DNA of 12,647 nucleotides from an uncultured Lachnospiraceae bacterium (GCA_949051815.1 CARQVR010000081.1:1-12647); one strand, 5' to 3'; shown: positions 1 through 7,257, counted from the first letter of the stretch. The notes: generated from the sequence alone by a model not told the origin. Made by a program: numbers and translations.

Positions 1-21
1 GGGCATTTTGTGTGCATCATC

Positions 22-84
22 GTTGCAATTCACACTGAATAATTGTAAATCAGTATGAAATCTGGCGTGGGTGTGAATTGTAAC
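22..84. repeat. Imperfect inverted repeat downstream of the Rpn unit
   Basis: The 14-base arm at 22-35 (GTTGCAATTCACAC) is matched in inverted orientation at 71-84 (GTGTGAATTGTAAC) with a single mismatch that would be a G.U wobble in RNA. Inside it, 29-38 can alternatively pair with 50-59 (9 of 10), so two mutually exclusive hairpins are possible. No gene overlaps it. It could be a dispersed intergenic repeat, a regulatory leader of a gene beyond the window edge, or one end of a mobile element. Nothing here decides between these. Confidence 0.4.
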
Positions 85-120
85 CCCTTCCGGTGCCATG
101 CCGCAGGTAAACACGGTATG

Positions 121-162
121 AAAAAAGCCCTTCACGCCTTATATTTACCGGCTTGAAGAGCT
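121..162 (-). terminator. Rho-independent terminator of the Rpn nuclease gene
   Basis: On the minus strand a 13-base-pair stem (150-162 with 126-138, one A.G mismatch and one G.U pair) with an 11-base loop is followed directly by six U residues (126-121). It lies about 50 bases after the Rpn stop codon, so it should end that transcript. Confidence 0.8.
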
Positions 163-218
163 TCTCTTTCTGGTTCTATCGTAAATGCGTGCATTTCTGT
201 TTCCGTTTCCTTATTCAT
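132..218 (-). CDS. Possible 28-residue ORF overlapping the end of the Rpn gene
   Basis: An ATG at 218-216 overlaps the last codons of the Rpn nuclease gene. A GGAAAGGAT stretch sits just upstream and could act as a ribosome binding site for translational coupling. The product would be 28 residues, acidic at the N-terminus, with no recognisable motif. Its 3' half coincides with the terminator stem, which argues that the reading frame may be accidental. I do not recognise it and report it only as a low-confidence small ORF. Confidence 0.15.
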   Translation of the reverse strand: MNKETETEMHAFTIEPEREALQAGKYKA

Positions 219-1107
219 ATCCTTTCCGGTAGAGATCGTCCGCCTCCTCCGCTTTTAACTGGAAACAGGTCTGCAGCATACCCAGAATATATTCCTTAGA
301 CTGTTTCTGCATCACGGTTTCTTTTACAAATGCGGCAGCGCTGCGGATTCTTTCCTCCTGCATACCCTGTTGTTTTCCTTCCTGTCTTCCTCTCTCCACA
401 TACATACTCACAGCATATCCCATCGTGATCTCTCCTCCTTCCTCCTGCCGCTTTTGCAGCAAATGCATATAATCTATAAAGTTTGTCTCGCCTGTCAGGG
501 CATACAGCATACGCATGGTTGCCTCCAAGTCGACTATGCGCTGCTCCGTCGGTATATACTGCTCCCCCTCCGCCAGATAATCGACCACAACCCTCATATC
601 ACTCTGAAACCTCCGTCTGATTTCTTCAGGCAGATTTCTCATCGAATACATGTGCAGGCAAACGTTGTCAATGTATTTTCCGGCCTTACCATGAATCTTT
701 TTCCCGCGAAAAAATTGATACAGATCTTTACCGGCATTCCATGCAGCTTCGCCCCAATATAATACAAGGGTAATCGCCGGAAACGTCTCCCTGCCCTCAT
801 ACTGCTGTCTGTAAATGGCGCCTTCATACCCGGCCTTACGGAGCAGTATCTTATAATCGGGTGTGGATTGATTTTCCAGTGTATACTGTAAAATAATCCT
901 GCCATTTCTCATTTCATACTTACTCACGTCATTATACTGATTGTGCAGGCTCCCGTTCGCCGCCGGATATAATGACTCTGTCGGCGCTGACTGCAAATCT
1001 CCCGGAAAAACCAACTGCTCTCCTTCAAAAACCAATGCGTTGATAATATCGGCAAACACTTCCGGGCTGCGCTCAAACTGTTTGGCCGCCAAATCCTTCT
1101 GTCCCAT
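211..1107 (-). CDS. Rpn-family PD-(D/E)XK nuclease / putative transposase (Transposase_31-like)
   Basis: This 298-residue protein resembles the recombination-promoting nuclease (Rpn, formerly YhgA-like 'putative transposase') family, DNA endonucleases with a PD-(D/E)XK fold. Visible family hallmarks are an Asp near residue 60, the strand-borne LENQS segment (E78, Q80) followed by a Y...LR helix, and a hydrophobic FPAITLVLYWG strand at about 109-119. The C-terminal part is a charged helical region ending in the GRQEGKQQGMQEE tract typical of these proteins. The reading frame is open 53 codons further upstream. I chose the ATG at 1107 because a strong AAGGAG site lies six bases before it and the family similarity starts there. 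The gene has its own promoter and terminator and stands alone after hemW. No flanking transposon ends or target duplication are visible, so this is not shown to be a mobile element. Family assignment is fairly sure; activity is inferred. Confidence 0.75.
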   Translation of the reverse strand: MGQKDLAAKQFERSPEVFADIINALVFEGEQLVFPGDLQSAPTESLYPAANGSLHNQYNDVSKYEMRNGRIILQYTLENQSTPDYKILLRKAGYEGAIYRQQYEGRETFPAITLVLYWGEAAWNAGKDLYQFFRGKKIHGKAGKYIDNVCLHMYSMRNLPEEIRRRFQSDMRVVVDYLAEGEQYIPTEQRIVDLEATMRMLYALTGETNFIDYMHLLQKRQEEGGEITMGYAVSMYVERGRQEGKQQGMQEERIRSAAAFVKETVMQKQSKEYILGMLQTCFQLKAEEADDLYRKGYE

Positions 1108-1111
1108 ATGT

Positions 1112-1119
1112 CTCTCCTT
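1112..1119 (-). promoter_or_regulatory. Ribosome binding site that decides the Rpn start
   Basis: AAGGAGAG on the minus strand, with GGAG ending six bases before the ATG at 1107-1105. No comparable site precedes the upstream in-frame ATG codons (near 1266, 1260, 1242 and 1164), so the long N-terminal extension of the open frame is rejected. Confidence 0.7.
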
Positions 1120-1196
1120 ACTATATGCAGAGCCATAGGAACCATACCCTCTCCTGCTTTCCATCCTGCGAACTCTGCCTGTCTGTGTGAAATTAT

Positions 1197-1238
1197 GGCA
1201 GAATCTGCCGGAATACCTGATGCGGACACGATGTCCGC
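1197..1238 (-). other. Two hairpins in the leader of the Rpn transcript
   Basis: Within the predicted 5' leader (about 1283 to 1108) there is a perfect 7-base-pair stem with a three-base loop at 1222-1238 (GCGGACA / TGTCCGC), followed by a 5-base-pair stem at 1197-1209 (GGCAG / CTGCC, loop ATT). Neither is followed by a U tract, so they are not terminators. They may shape translation or stability of this mRNA; that is inference. Confidence 0.4.
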
Positions 1239-1289
1239 CCATAGATACAACCGCCTTCATACACATTGATGACCGGCTGTTTTGTTATC

Positions 1290-1318
1290 AGAATATAACA
1301 TGCACCATACTTTGTCAA
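1290..1318 (-). promoter_or_regulatory. Sigma-A type promoter for the Rpn nuclease gene
   Basis: Perfect -35 TTGACA (1318-1313), 17-base spacer, -10 TATTCT (1295-1290); the same region also holds an extended -10-like TGTTATATT with a 15-base spacer. Transcription would begin near 1283, leaving an unusually long leader of about 175 bases before the ATG at 1107. The stretch from 1319 to 1436, back to the hemW stop, contains no further gene and no clear terminator. Confidence 0.7.
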
Positions 1319-1436
1319 GATTTTTCGCGAAATATATTGACGATTTTTAGGATATCACTTGTTTTTCTTTCCACTGCTCTCCAAGCGTCCTTATCTCTTC
1401 CCGCGCGAAAGGAATTCCCCGGGCCTGCCCCGCACC

Positions 1437-2657
1437 TCAGAAGAGAAACGCCGCAAATACCGCGTTACTCACGTCAATCCCCCGGAGGGTAAGCTTAAGC
1501 CGCTGCCCCTCCCGCTCCAGAAGGCCCTGCGCCAAAAAGGAGCTGATCTGCCTTCCGTAAACATCCGCCGCCGTTTTTCCGAAATTCCTCCGAAACTCCT
1601 CCAAATCCACGCCTTCCGTCAATCGAAGCCCCAGAAACATAAATTCCTCCATCTGCTCTTGCGTGGTAAGCTCCTGCACCTCGCAGCGTCCTGTTCTTCG
1701 CAGCATTTTGGCAAAGGACTTGTCCTGCGGCCGCATGATACAGGGCGCGCTGCCGGATCCAAAAGTCCATTCGCTGCCGCCATTCCCCATTTTTTCCACG
1801 CAGTCTGCATAGGACATATGGTCCTCCGGATTTTTCCACCTCACGTTTTGTACCATGGAGGACGCCCCCAGACCGAACCCCGCATAATCGCCTCTGCGCC
1901 AATACACCTTGTTGTGGCGGCATTCCCAGCCTTCTTTTGCATAATTGGATATCTCGTAGCGGTGAAACCCGGCCACCTCCAGATACCGCCCTGTCAACTC
2001 ATACATCTCCCGCTCCTCCTCTTCGTCGGGAAAGGTATAGGCATCTTGGTTTACATAAAGTGGAGTTCCCTCCTCCAGAATCAGGCTGTAAGCGGAAATA
2101 TGTTCCGGTGAGAGGGCCGTCACACGCTCCAGTGTTTTTCTGTATGAAGCCATGCCCTGACCGGGCAGTCCCGCCATCAGATCTATGTTAATATTGCGAA
2201 ATCCCGCCTCCCTCGCCACCGTATACGTCTCCAGAAAGTCACTGTAGCTGTGGATTCGCCCGACACGGGCAAGCTCCTCATCATTCGCAGACTGCAGTCC
2301 GATGCTGAGACGATTAATACCATGTGTTATGTATTCTCTCAGTTTCTGCGCCGTCACCGTGCCCGGATTACACTCTGCCGTGATCTCCGCATCCCCGGCC
2401 ACAGAAAATCCCTCTCTGATCCGCTCTAAAATCCGCCCTGTCTCCCGCGCAGGGAGCAGAGACGGCGTACCCCCGCCGAAAAAGATGGAGACCACCTTGT
2501 GATCTCCATAAAATATCGACTGTTCTTTTATTTCCCACAGCAGCAGGTTTACATAATTCTCCATTTCACCGACACTTGCCGGACCAGAGAGAAAGTCACA
2601 GTAAAGGCATTTCCTGACACAAAACGGAATGTGAATATAGATACTTAAATTTCTCAT
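1437..2657 (-). CDS. hemW: Radical SAM heme chaperone HemW
   Basis: This 406-residue protein is HemW, a radical-SAM-fold cytoplasmic heme-binding chaperone, historically called HemN-like or oxygen-independent coproporphyrinogen oxidase. The CxxxCxxC cluster-binding motif is at C13, C17, C20 within HIPFCVRKCLYCDF; the following residue is Asp-Phe where true HemN has a fourth Cys, the usual marker separating HemW from HemN. GGGTPS (61-66) is the SAM-binding GGE-like motif, GFGLGASS marks the HemW core, and the C-terminal about 70 residues form the HemN_C-type domain. The frame is open to 2684, but I chose the ATG at 2657 because GGAGG lies five bases upstream and homologues start just before the IYIHIPFC segment. 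It starts 16 bases after the lepA stop, so both are probably cotranscribed. No obvious terminator follows. Identification is secure; function is by homology. Confidence 0.93.
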   Translation of the reverse strand: MRNLSIYIHIPFCVRKCLYCDFLSGPASVGEMENYVNLLLWEIKEQSIFYGDHKVVSIFFGGGTPSLLPARETGRILERIREGFSVAGDAEITAECNPGTVTAQKLREYITHGINRLSIGLQSANDEELARVGRIHSYSDFLETYTVAREAGFRNINIDLMAGLPGQGMASYRKTLERVTALSPEHISAYSLILEEGTPLYVNQDAYTFPDEEEEREMYELTGRYLEVAGFHRYEISNYAKEGWECRHNKVYWRRGDYAGFGLGASSMVQNVRWKNPEDHMSYADCVEKMGNGGSEWTFGSGSAPCIMRPQDKSFAKMLRRTGRCEVQELTTQEQMEEFMFLGLRLTEGVDLEEFRRNFGKTAADVYGRQISSFLAQGLLEREGQRLKLTLRGIDVSNAVFAAFLF

Positions 2658-2662
2658 CGCAG

Positions 2663-2667
2663 CCTCC
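2663..2667 (-). promoter_or_regulatory. Ribosome binding site that decides the hemW start
   Basis: GGAGG on the minus strand, five bases before the ATG at 2657-2655. The in-frame ATG codons further upstream (2684 and 2669) overlap the lepA end or this site itself and have no good site of their own. Confidence 0.7.
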
Positions 2668-2673
2668 ATCCCA

Positions 2674-4479
2674 TCAGTTGTCATCCAGCTTCAACACGCT
2701 CATAAAAGCGCTCTGGGGGATCTCCACATTGCCTACCTGCCGCATACGCTTCTTCCCCTCTTTCTGCTTTTCGAGCAGCTTTTTCTTTCGGGTGATATCT
2801 CCGCCATAACACTTGGCAAGGACGTCCTTTCTCATGGCTCTGACCGTCTCTCTGGCAATGATCTTGCCTCCCACCGCCGCCTGAATGGGTATCTCGAAAA
2901 GGTGCCGCGGTATTTCGTCCTTTAGCTTTTCGCACATTCTCCTGCCGCGCTCATAGGCGCTGTCCGCATGGACGATGAAGGAGAGCGCGTCCACCTCGTC
3001 GTGGTTGATCAGGATATCCAGCTTCACTAACTTCGACTGCTCGTACCCCTTTAACTCATAGTCAAAGGAGGCATACCCTCTGGAACGGGATTTCAGCGCG
3101 TCGAAAAAGTCATAGATAATCTCGTTTAACGGCAGGTCGTATTTTAAGAGCGCACGGGACGCCTCGATGTACTCGGTGCTGATATAACGCCCTCTCCGCT
3201 CCTGACAAAGCTGCATGATCGGGCCGATAAACTCGGTGGTCACCATGATTTCCGCGCTGACCACCGGCTCCTCCATGTAGTCGATTTCGGAAGGATCCGG
3301 CAGATTGGAGGGGTTGGTCAGCTCGATCATATCCCCGTTCGTCTTATATACTCTGTAAATAACGCCCGGCGCGGTGGTCACCAGATCCAGATTGTACTCC
3401 CGCTCCAGACGCTCCTGTATGATCTCCAGATGCAGAAGCCCCAGAAAGCCGCAGCGGAACCCGAATCCCAGCGCGACGGACGTCTCCGGCTCATAGTTTA
3501 ACGAAGCGTCGTTTAGTTTCAATTTTTCCAGCGCGTCCCGCAGATCCGGGTATTTGGCGCCGTCCGCCGGGTACATGCCGCAGTAGACCATGGAATTGAC
3601 CTTCTTGTAGCCTGGAAGCGGCTCTGCACAGGGATTGTCCACATCCGTGACCGTATCGCCCACAGCGGTGTCTTTCACGTTCTTGATGGAAGCGGTGAGA
3701 TACCCCACCATTCCCGCCGTCAGCTCGTCGCAGGGAATGAACTGCCCCGCGCCGAAATATCCCACCTCCACCACCTCCGCGGTGGCTCCCGTGGCCATCA
3801 TTTTAATTCTGGTGCCTTTTTTGACCCTGCCCTCCTTGATGCGGCAAAATACGATCACGCCCTTGTAGGAATCATAAACAGAGTCAAAAATGAGCGCCTG
3901 CAGCGGGTTATCCGGACTGCCGCCGGGGGCCGGAATCTTCTCCACGATGGCCTCCAGCACTTCCTCCACACCGATACCGTTCTTCGCGGAGATAAGCGGC
4001 GCGTCCTGCGCCTCTATGCCGATCACGTCCTCGATTTCATTCTTCACCCGCTCCGGCTCCGCGCTTGGCAGATCAATCTTGTTAATGACCGGAAACACGT
4101 CCAGATCGTGGTCCAGCGCCAGATATACGTTTGCCAGCGTCTGCGCCTCTATGCCCTGGGCCGCGTCCACCACAAGAATCGCCCCGTCGCAGGCCGCGAG
4201 GGAACGGCTCACCTCATAGTTAAAATCCACATGGCCCGGCGTGTCGATCAGGTTAAAAATATACTCGCTGCCGTCCTTCGCCTGATAGATGATGCGCACG
4301 GTCTGGGCCTTGATGGTAATGCCTCTCTCCCGCTCTAATTCCATATTGTCCAGTATCTGCGCCTGCATTTCACGGCTTGTCAGAAGTCCGGTCTTCTCTA
4401 TGATCCGGTCTGCCAGCGTGGACTTGCCGTGATCAATATGCGCCACGATACAAAAATTTCTGATTTTGCTCTGATCCAT
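2674..4479 (-). CDS. lepA: Elongation factor 4 (LepA), ribosome-associated translation GTPase
   Basis: This 601-residue protein, the usual length for LepA/EF4, is a translational GTPase that acts on ribosomes and has been linked to back-translocation and to 30S assembly/initiation. All G motifs are visible: AHIDHGKST (13-21), RGITIK (52-57), DTPGHVDF (79-86), NKID (133-136) and SAK (164-166). EF-G-like domains follow, and the LepA-specific C-terminal domain with its Lys/Arg-rich end is complete. The frame is open 14 codons upstream, but the ATG at 4479 gives the canonical N-terminus and is preceded by AGAGGG. A promoter lies downstream of spoIIP, so lepA can be expressed in vegetative cells independently of the sporulation genes before it, and hemW follows closely. 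Identification is secure. Confidence 0.97.
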   Translation of the reverse strand: MDQSKIRNFCIVAHIDHGKSTLADRIIEKTGLLTSREMQAQILDNMELERERGITIKAQTVRIIYQAKDGSEYIFNLIDTPGHVDFNYEVSRSLAACDGAILVVDAAQGIEAQTLANVYLALDHDLDVFPVINKIDLPSAEPERVKNEIEDVIGIEAQDAPLISAKNGIGVEEVLEAIVEKIPAPGGSPDNPLQALIFDSVYDSYKGVIVFCRIKEGRVKKGTRIKMMATGATAEVVEVGYFGAGQFIPCDELTAGMVGYLTASIKNVKDTAVGDTVTDVDNPCAEPLPGYKKVNSMVYCGMYPADGAKYPDLRDALEKLKLNDASLNYEPETSVALGFGFRCGFLGLLHLEIIQERLEREYNLDLVTTAPGVIYRVYKTNGDMIELTNPSNLPDPSEIDYMEEPVVSAEIMVTTEFIGPIMQLCQERRGRYISTEYIEASRALLKYDLPLNEIIYDFFDALKSRSRGYASFDYELKGYEQSKLVKLDILINHDEVDALSFIVHADSAYERGRRMCEKLKDEIPRHLFEIPIQAAVGGKIIARETVRAMRKDVLAKCYGGDITRKKKLLEKQKEGKKRMRQVGNVEIPQSAFMSVLKLDDN

Positions 4480-4623
4480 TGTACACCCTCTGTTACCTTT
4501 CGTCGTTTCGGAGAATGCCATATTCTGCTATTCTCCAGCGTGAGCACAGAACTTCCGGTTCTGCTTTTCCGGCTTTTTAAAACACCTTCCGGCACAGATC
4601 ATTTAAGAAGTTCTTCCCACGCA

Positions 4624-4652
4624 AGTATATCAAATTGTCTGCAGGATGTCCA
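4624..4652 (-). promoter_or_regulatory. Sigma-A type promoter for lepA-hemW
   Basis: -35 TGGACA (4652-4647), 17-base spacer, -10 TATACT (4629-4624), each five of six to consensus. It starts three bases after the spoIIP stop codon and leaves a leader of roughly 140 bases to the lepA ATG. That leader contains a CAGAAC / GTTCTG six-base-pair hairpin of unknown meaning. Confidence 0.65.
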
Positions 4653-4654
4653 CA

Positions 4655-5983
4655 TCAATCGTCCTCCGACGCATCCCCCCGCTCCGGCTCCCTGCCGCTG
4701 AAAACAAGGTCCAGCACATGGGCTAACGGCTCACAGGCATTATGTATTTCCTCCTCCGTATTGTTCTGCGCGCCCAGCTCGATCAGAAGGGATTTCGGAC
4801 AAAGGTGCATATTGTAGCGGTAGGCTTTCAGATAGATTCTGCGGGCTATTCCCGGATAATACTCGTTACAAGCCGTCTGCATCTGGAAGGACAGCGCCAG
4901 ATTGTCCGCCAGATAGGGATTTTCCAGATACGAAATCTCTCCCTTTGTGGTGCGGCACAGCCCGTTAAAGAACATAAACTGCGCGGTGGGGCGGCCCTGC
5001 AAATCCAAGACAAGACGCCTGTCCGCCGGCATCTCATCCCGGTGCAGGTCGATCACCGCCTCGATGGACGGATTCTCCTGTAAAATCGCCTCGATGGCTG
5101 GCAGGGAATTGTTGTAGGCATAAGCCCTGTCCTCGTCATAACAGCCTGTGTCATGGATCACATTGTACCCGTAACGCTCCCGCAAAAGGCTGGCCAGATA
5201 TTCCCCCGCCCCCAGAATCCCGTCGTTTTCATCGCCGGGAACGGAATCCGCAAAGCTCTCCTTGGAATGGGTGTGATAAATCAGGATCTGCGGCGCGTCC
5301 GGGCTTCCCTGTATCCGCATATCCTTCTCCCGGAGCGTCTGCGCCTGCAAAAGCTGTTCTCCCGCCACGGTCGTGCTGTCCACCGCATAAAACGCCTTGA
5401 CCAGCGCTTCGTAGGTGGACAGATCCTCCCACTTGTAGCGGTAACTCTTCTCCTCCATGCAGACAAATGACTGGCTTTCCGCCATTTCTTCCCCTTCGTC
5501 CGTCTCCTCCGGTTCTCCCGCCTCTTCCTTCTGTTCCGCCGATAAATAACGCTCGTTTTCTTTCAAAAAGGCCGATTCCATGCTCTTTTCCAGATGCATG
5601 GCGTCGTCGCCGTACTCAAGCGCCTCCTCCGGCAGCCCCTTGTAATCCTCATCGCTCCCCTCCGGCAGAAGAAGTCTGGCATAGTCGCTCTCAGTCACAC
5701 TCTTCTCTCCCTTTTCCAACGCGTAGAGCAGCCCCGGATATTGGGAGAGCAGCGCCTTTTTTAAAAAGCCGTCCCCCGATGCGCGCCGATCCGTCTCGCT
5801 CATGCTGAGAATGGCGGGCAGATAAGGCTCCATCACCAATTCCTCCACAATCCCGCAAAAGGCGGAGCCCTCCTTTTTTTCCTCCTTCTCACGGTTCCGT
5901 AAAAGTTCCGCACAGCCTGATCCAACAGCTATAATAACTATCGTTATTAAAATAAGTTTTAACCACTCTCTATTCTTGTACAT
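4655..5983 (-). CDS. spoIIP: Stage II sporulation protein P (SpoIIP), engulfment peptidoglycan hydrolase
   Basis: SpoIIP is a membrane-anchored amidase/endopeptidase that works with SpoIID and SpoIIM to remodel septal peptidoglycan during forespore engulfment. This 442-residue copy has a single N-terminal membrane segment (about residues 9-23). A long, acidic, low-complexity linker (about 105-175) follows, then the C-terminal catalytic domain. Family motifs are ILIYHTHSKESF (H237, H239), VIDLHRDE (H314, E317) and LLIELGAQNNTEEE (E402), consistent with the zinc-dependent catalytic centre. The only possible start is the ATG at 5983, since an in-frame TGA lies 27 bases upstream; no Shine-Dalgarno sequence precedes it, which is odd here. 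It lies 87 bases after gpr, the order known from Bacillus. The Cys at residue 24 does not sit in a proper lipobox. Identification is secure. Confidence 0.93.
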   Translation of the reverse strand: MYKNREWLKLILITIVIIAVGSGCAELLRNREKEEKKEGSAFCGIVEELVMEPYLPAILSMSETDRRASGDGFLKKALLSQYPGLLYALEKGEKSVTESDYARLLLPEGSDEDYKGLPEEALEYGDDAMHLEKSMESAFLKENERYLSAEQKEEAGEPEETDEGEEMAESQSFVCMEEKSYRYKWEDLSTYEALVKAFYAVDSTTVAGEQLLQAQTLREKDMRIQGSPDAPQILIYHTHSKESFADSVPGDENDGILGAGEYLASLLRERYGYNVIHDTGCYDEDRAYAYNNSLPAIEAILQENPSIEAVIDLHRDEMPADRRLVLDLQGRPTAQFMFFNGLCRTTKGEISYLENPYLADNLALSFQMQTACNEYYPGIARRIYLKAYRYNMHLCPKSLLIELGAQNNTEEEIHNACEPLAHVLDLVFSGREPERGDASEDD

Positions 5984-5989
5984 ACTAAA

Positions 5990-6019
5990 GATATATGCAC
6001 GGCAAATACAGGTTCATGC
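5990..6019 (-). promoter_or_regulatory. Weak candidate sporulation promoter before spoIIP
   Basis: GCATG (6019-6015), 17-base spacer, CATATAT (5996-5990 within CATATATC) partly matches sigma-G (GHATR-N17/18-CATNNTA) and more loosely sigma-E. Transcription from it would start almost at the spoIIP ATG, giving a leaderless mRNA, which would fit the missing Shine-Dalgarno sequence. The match is poor enough that chance is likely. Confidence 0.2.
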
Positions 6020-6070
6020 GTAAATGCTTCGGCCTGTACCGAATAGTTGCTTTCGCACTGTCTCTTCCTG

Positions 6071-6937
6071 TCAGAAATTCAGCGCGCCGTTAATCCCGTC
6101 ACAGATAATATGACTGATCTGGCGTATCTGCTGATCCACATCCTTTGTGGTCACATACATATTATTGAGTTCCTTGAGCGTGGCCGGCCGCTCTCCCATG
6201 GCGTCCCCCACGATCGTAGCCGCGTCCACCACGGTGGGCACGCCCAGGGCCAGCACCGGAATATGAAGCGTCTCCTCCGTAATGGCGTTTCTGTGGTTTC
6301 CCACGCCGGAGCCGGGATGAATGCCCGTATCCGTAATTTGGATGGTACGATTCAGCCGTTTCGTGGAACGGGCCGCCAGCGCGTCAATCACGATCAGCAG
6401 ATCCGGTCTGGTTTCTCCGATCACGCCCTTGATGATCTCCGCCGACTCCATGCCCGTCTTCGCCATAACCCCCGGCACCAGACTGCTCACCAGATGCATC
6501 TTCGTCCGGTTATAAGCCACCTTGCCATACTCCAGCACAATATGCCTGTTGACGAAGAGGTTATCCACCACGTTCGGCCCGAGGGAATCCGCGGTGACCT
6601 CCCGGTTGCCCAGCCCCACCACCAGAATCGACTGTTCCTCATCCGGATTCGGCAAAAGCCCCCGAAGCTGCTCCGCCAGAACGCCGGATATCTCCTGATG
6701 ATAGTCCTCCTCCGGCTCCGTCATTGCGGGCGCTTCCAGCGTGATATAGGTTCCCATGGGTTTTCCAAGCGCCTTGGCTCCGTTTTTCGTCTCTATAACC
6801 ACCCGGGTGATATGCACGTCGCTCTCCTCGTCGTAATGCTCCTCCACTTTCACTCCATGAAGCCCGGACTCTTTTTCTCCAATACCTTCTCTGGCTTCCA
6901 ACGCCAAGTCCGTCCTGACATTTGACCAGCTATCCAT
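6071..6937 (-). CDS. gpr: Germination protease GPR
   Basis: GPR is the unusual aspartate-type endoprotease made in the forespore as a zymogen; it autoprocesses and at germination degrades small acid-soluble spore proteins. This 288-residue reading shows the family signatures GLGNREVTADSLGP (about 108-121, with the Asp of TADSLGP at 117) and VIDALAARS (D185), matching the two Asp residues known to be essential, plus a GSGVGNHRNAIT segment. Near the N-terminus RTDLALE resembles the SASP cleavage site; by analogy with Bacillus GPR, propeptide cleavage is expected between D10 and L11. The start is uncertain: ATG at 6937 has GGA seven bases upstream and AAAGGA 12 bases upstream, while ATG at 6949 abuts AAAGGA with no spacing. 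The frame stays open to 7177 through a structured non-coding element, and I reject that extension. spoIIP follows. Confidence 0.93.
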   Translation of the reverse strand: MDSWSNVRTDLALEAREGIGEKESGLHGVKVEEHYDEESDVHITRVVIETKNGAKALGKPMGTYITLEAPAMTEPEEDYHQEISGVLAEQLRGLLPNPDEEQSILVVGLGNREVTADSLGPNVVDNLFVNRHIVLEYGKVAYNRTKMHLVSSLVPGVMAKTGMESAEIIKGVIGETRPDLLIVIDALAARSTKRLNRTIQITDTGIHPGSGVGNHRNAITEETLHIPVLALGVPTVVDAATIVGDAMGERPATLKELNNMYVTTKDVDQQIRQISHIICDGINGALNF

Positions 6938-6970
6938 AGCAATTTCCATTCCTTTCGTTCTGGTTTTCAA

Positions 6971-7080
6971 CTCGCAAACCCGCGCTTTTGGCGCTCTATG
7001 TCCGATTTCATCGGACGTTTGCCCGTTAACGCTGCAAGAAAAGCAAATGTCTGCTTCGCAGCCGCCTGCATTTCTTCTGC
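6971..7080 (-). other. Structured leader or repeat element upstream of gpr (three-way junction)
   Basis: The minus-strand RNA can form an outer 6-base-pair helix (GCAAAC 7022-7017 with GTTTGC 6979-6974). It encloses a perfect 7-base-pair hairpin (7016-7010 / 7006-7000, loop GAA) and a 4-base-pair hairpin (6994-6991 / 6985-6982, loop CAAAA). Just upstream, GCTGC/GCAGC and GCAAATGTC (7043-7051) provide further or alternative pairing. No U tract follows, so it is not a terminator. The element ends about 35 bases before the gpr start. With flanking sequence it makes up most of the 320-base gap between gpr and rpsT. I suspect a dispersed repeat or cis-regulatory RNA; I do not recognise it as a named family. 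Confidence 0.5.
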
Positions 7081-7149
7081 ATCTGTTATATTTTATGCGC
7101 TTTTCTTTTGCCTGCCCATTTTGTTTTCTATTTTTTGCAAAAATAAACA

Positions 7150-7179
7150 AAATATGTATTGACATCCCTATTTCCATAA
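7150..7179 (-). promoter_or_regulatory. Candidate sigma-G promoter for gpr
   Basis: -35 TTATG (7179-7175), 18-base spacer, -10 CATATTT (7156-7150) match the sigma-G consensus GHATR-N18-CATNNTA in four of five and six of seven positions. Forespore transcription of gpr by sigma-G is established in Bacillus, and the position is upstream of gpr on the correct strand. It overlaps the rpsT promoter on the opposite strand. AT-rich sequence makes chance matches likely. Confidence 0.3.
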
Positions 7180-7187
7180 TCTAAAAT
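7159..7187 (+). promoter_or_regulatory. Sigma-A promoter for rpsT
   Basis: Perfect -35 TTGACA (7159-7164), 17-base spacer and -10 TAAAAT (7182-7187). The start point would be near 7194, about 64 bases before the rpsT ATG. Strong promoter, as expected for a ribosomal protein gene. Confidence 0.8.
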
Positions 7188-7257
7188 AATATGCGTGTGT
7201 CTCTGTCCAATATAAAAGTAGAAAATAAAATGTGAATATTTTAAAATGGAGGATGTT

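Noticed and set aside
211..1107. Complete insertion sequence around the Rpn gene
   Set aside because: No matching terminal inverted repeats or target duplications flank it; the inverted repeat at 22-84 lies on one side only.
1108..1266. 53-residue N-terminal extension of the Rpn nuclease
   Set aside because: It lacks a ribosome binding site and a strong AAGGAG site precedes the internal ATG at 1107.
1437..2657. True oxygen-independent coproporphyrinogen III oxidase (HemN)
   Set aside because: The fourth cysteine of the HemN CxxxCxxCxC motif is absent and the sequence continues Asp-Phe, as in HemW.
5912..5920. Lipoprotein signal at Cys24 of SpoIIP
   Set aside because: The residues before the Cys (Val-Gly-Ser-Gly) do not fit a lipobox, and SpoIIP is known to be anchored by its transmembrane helix.
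6938..7177. Long in-frame N-terminal extension of gpr (up to 80 residues, Cys- and Arg-rich)
   Set aside because: It runs through the structured leader element and the candidate promoter region, has no ribosome binding site, and is not part of GPR proteins as known.
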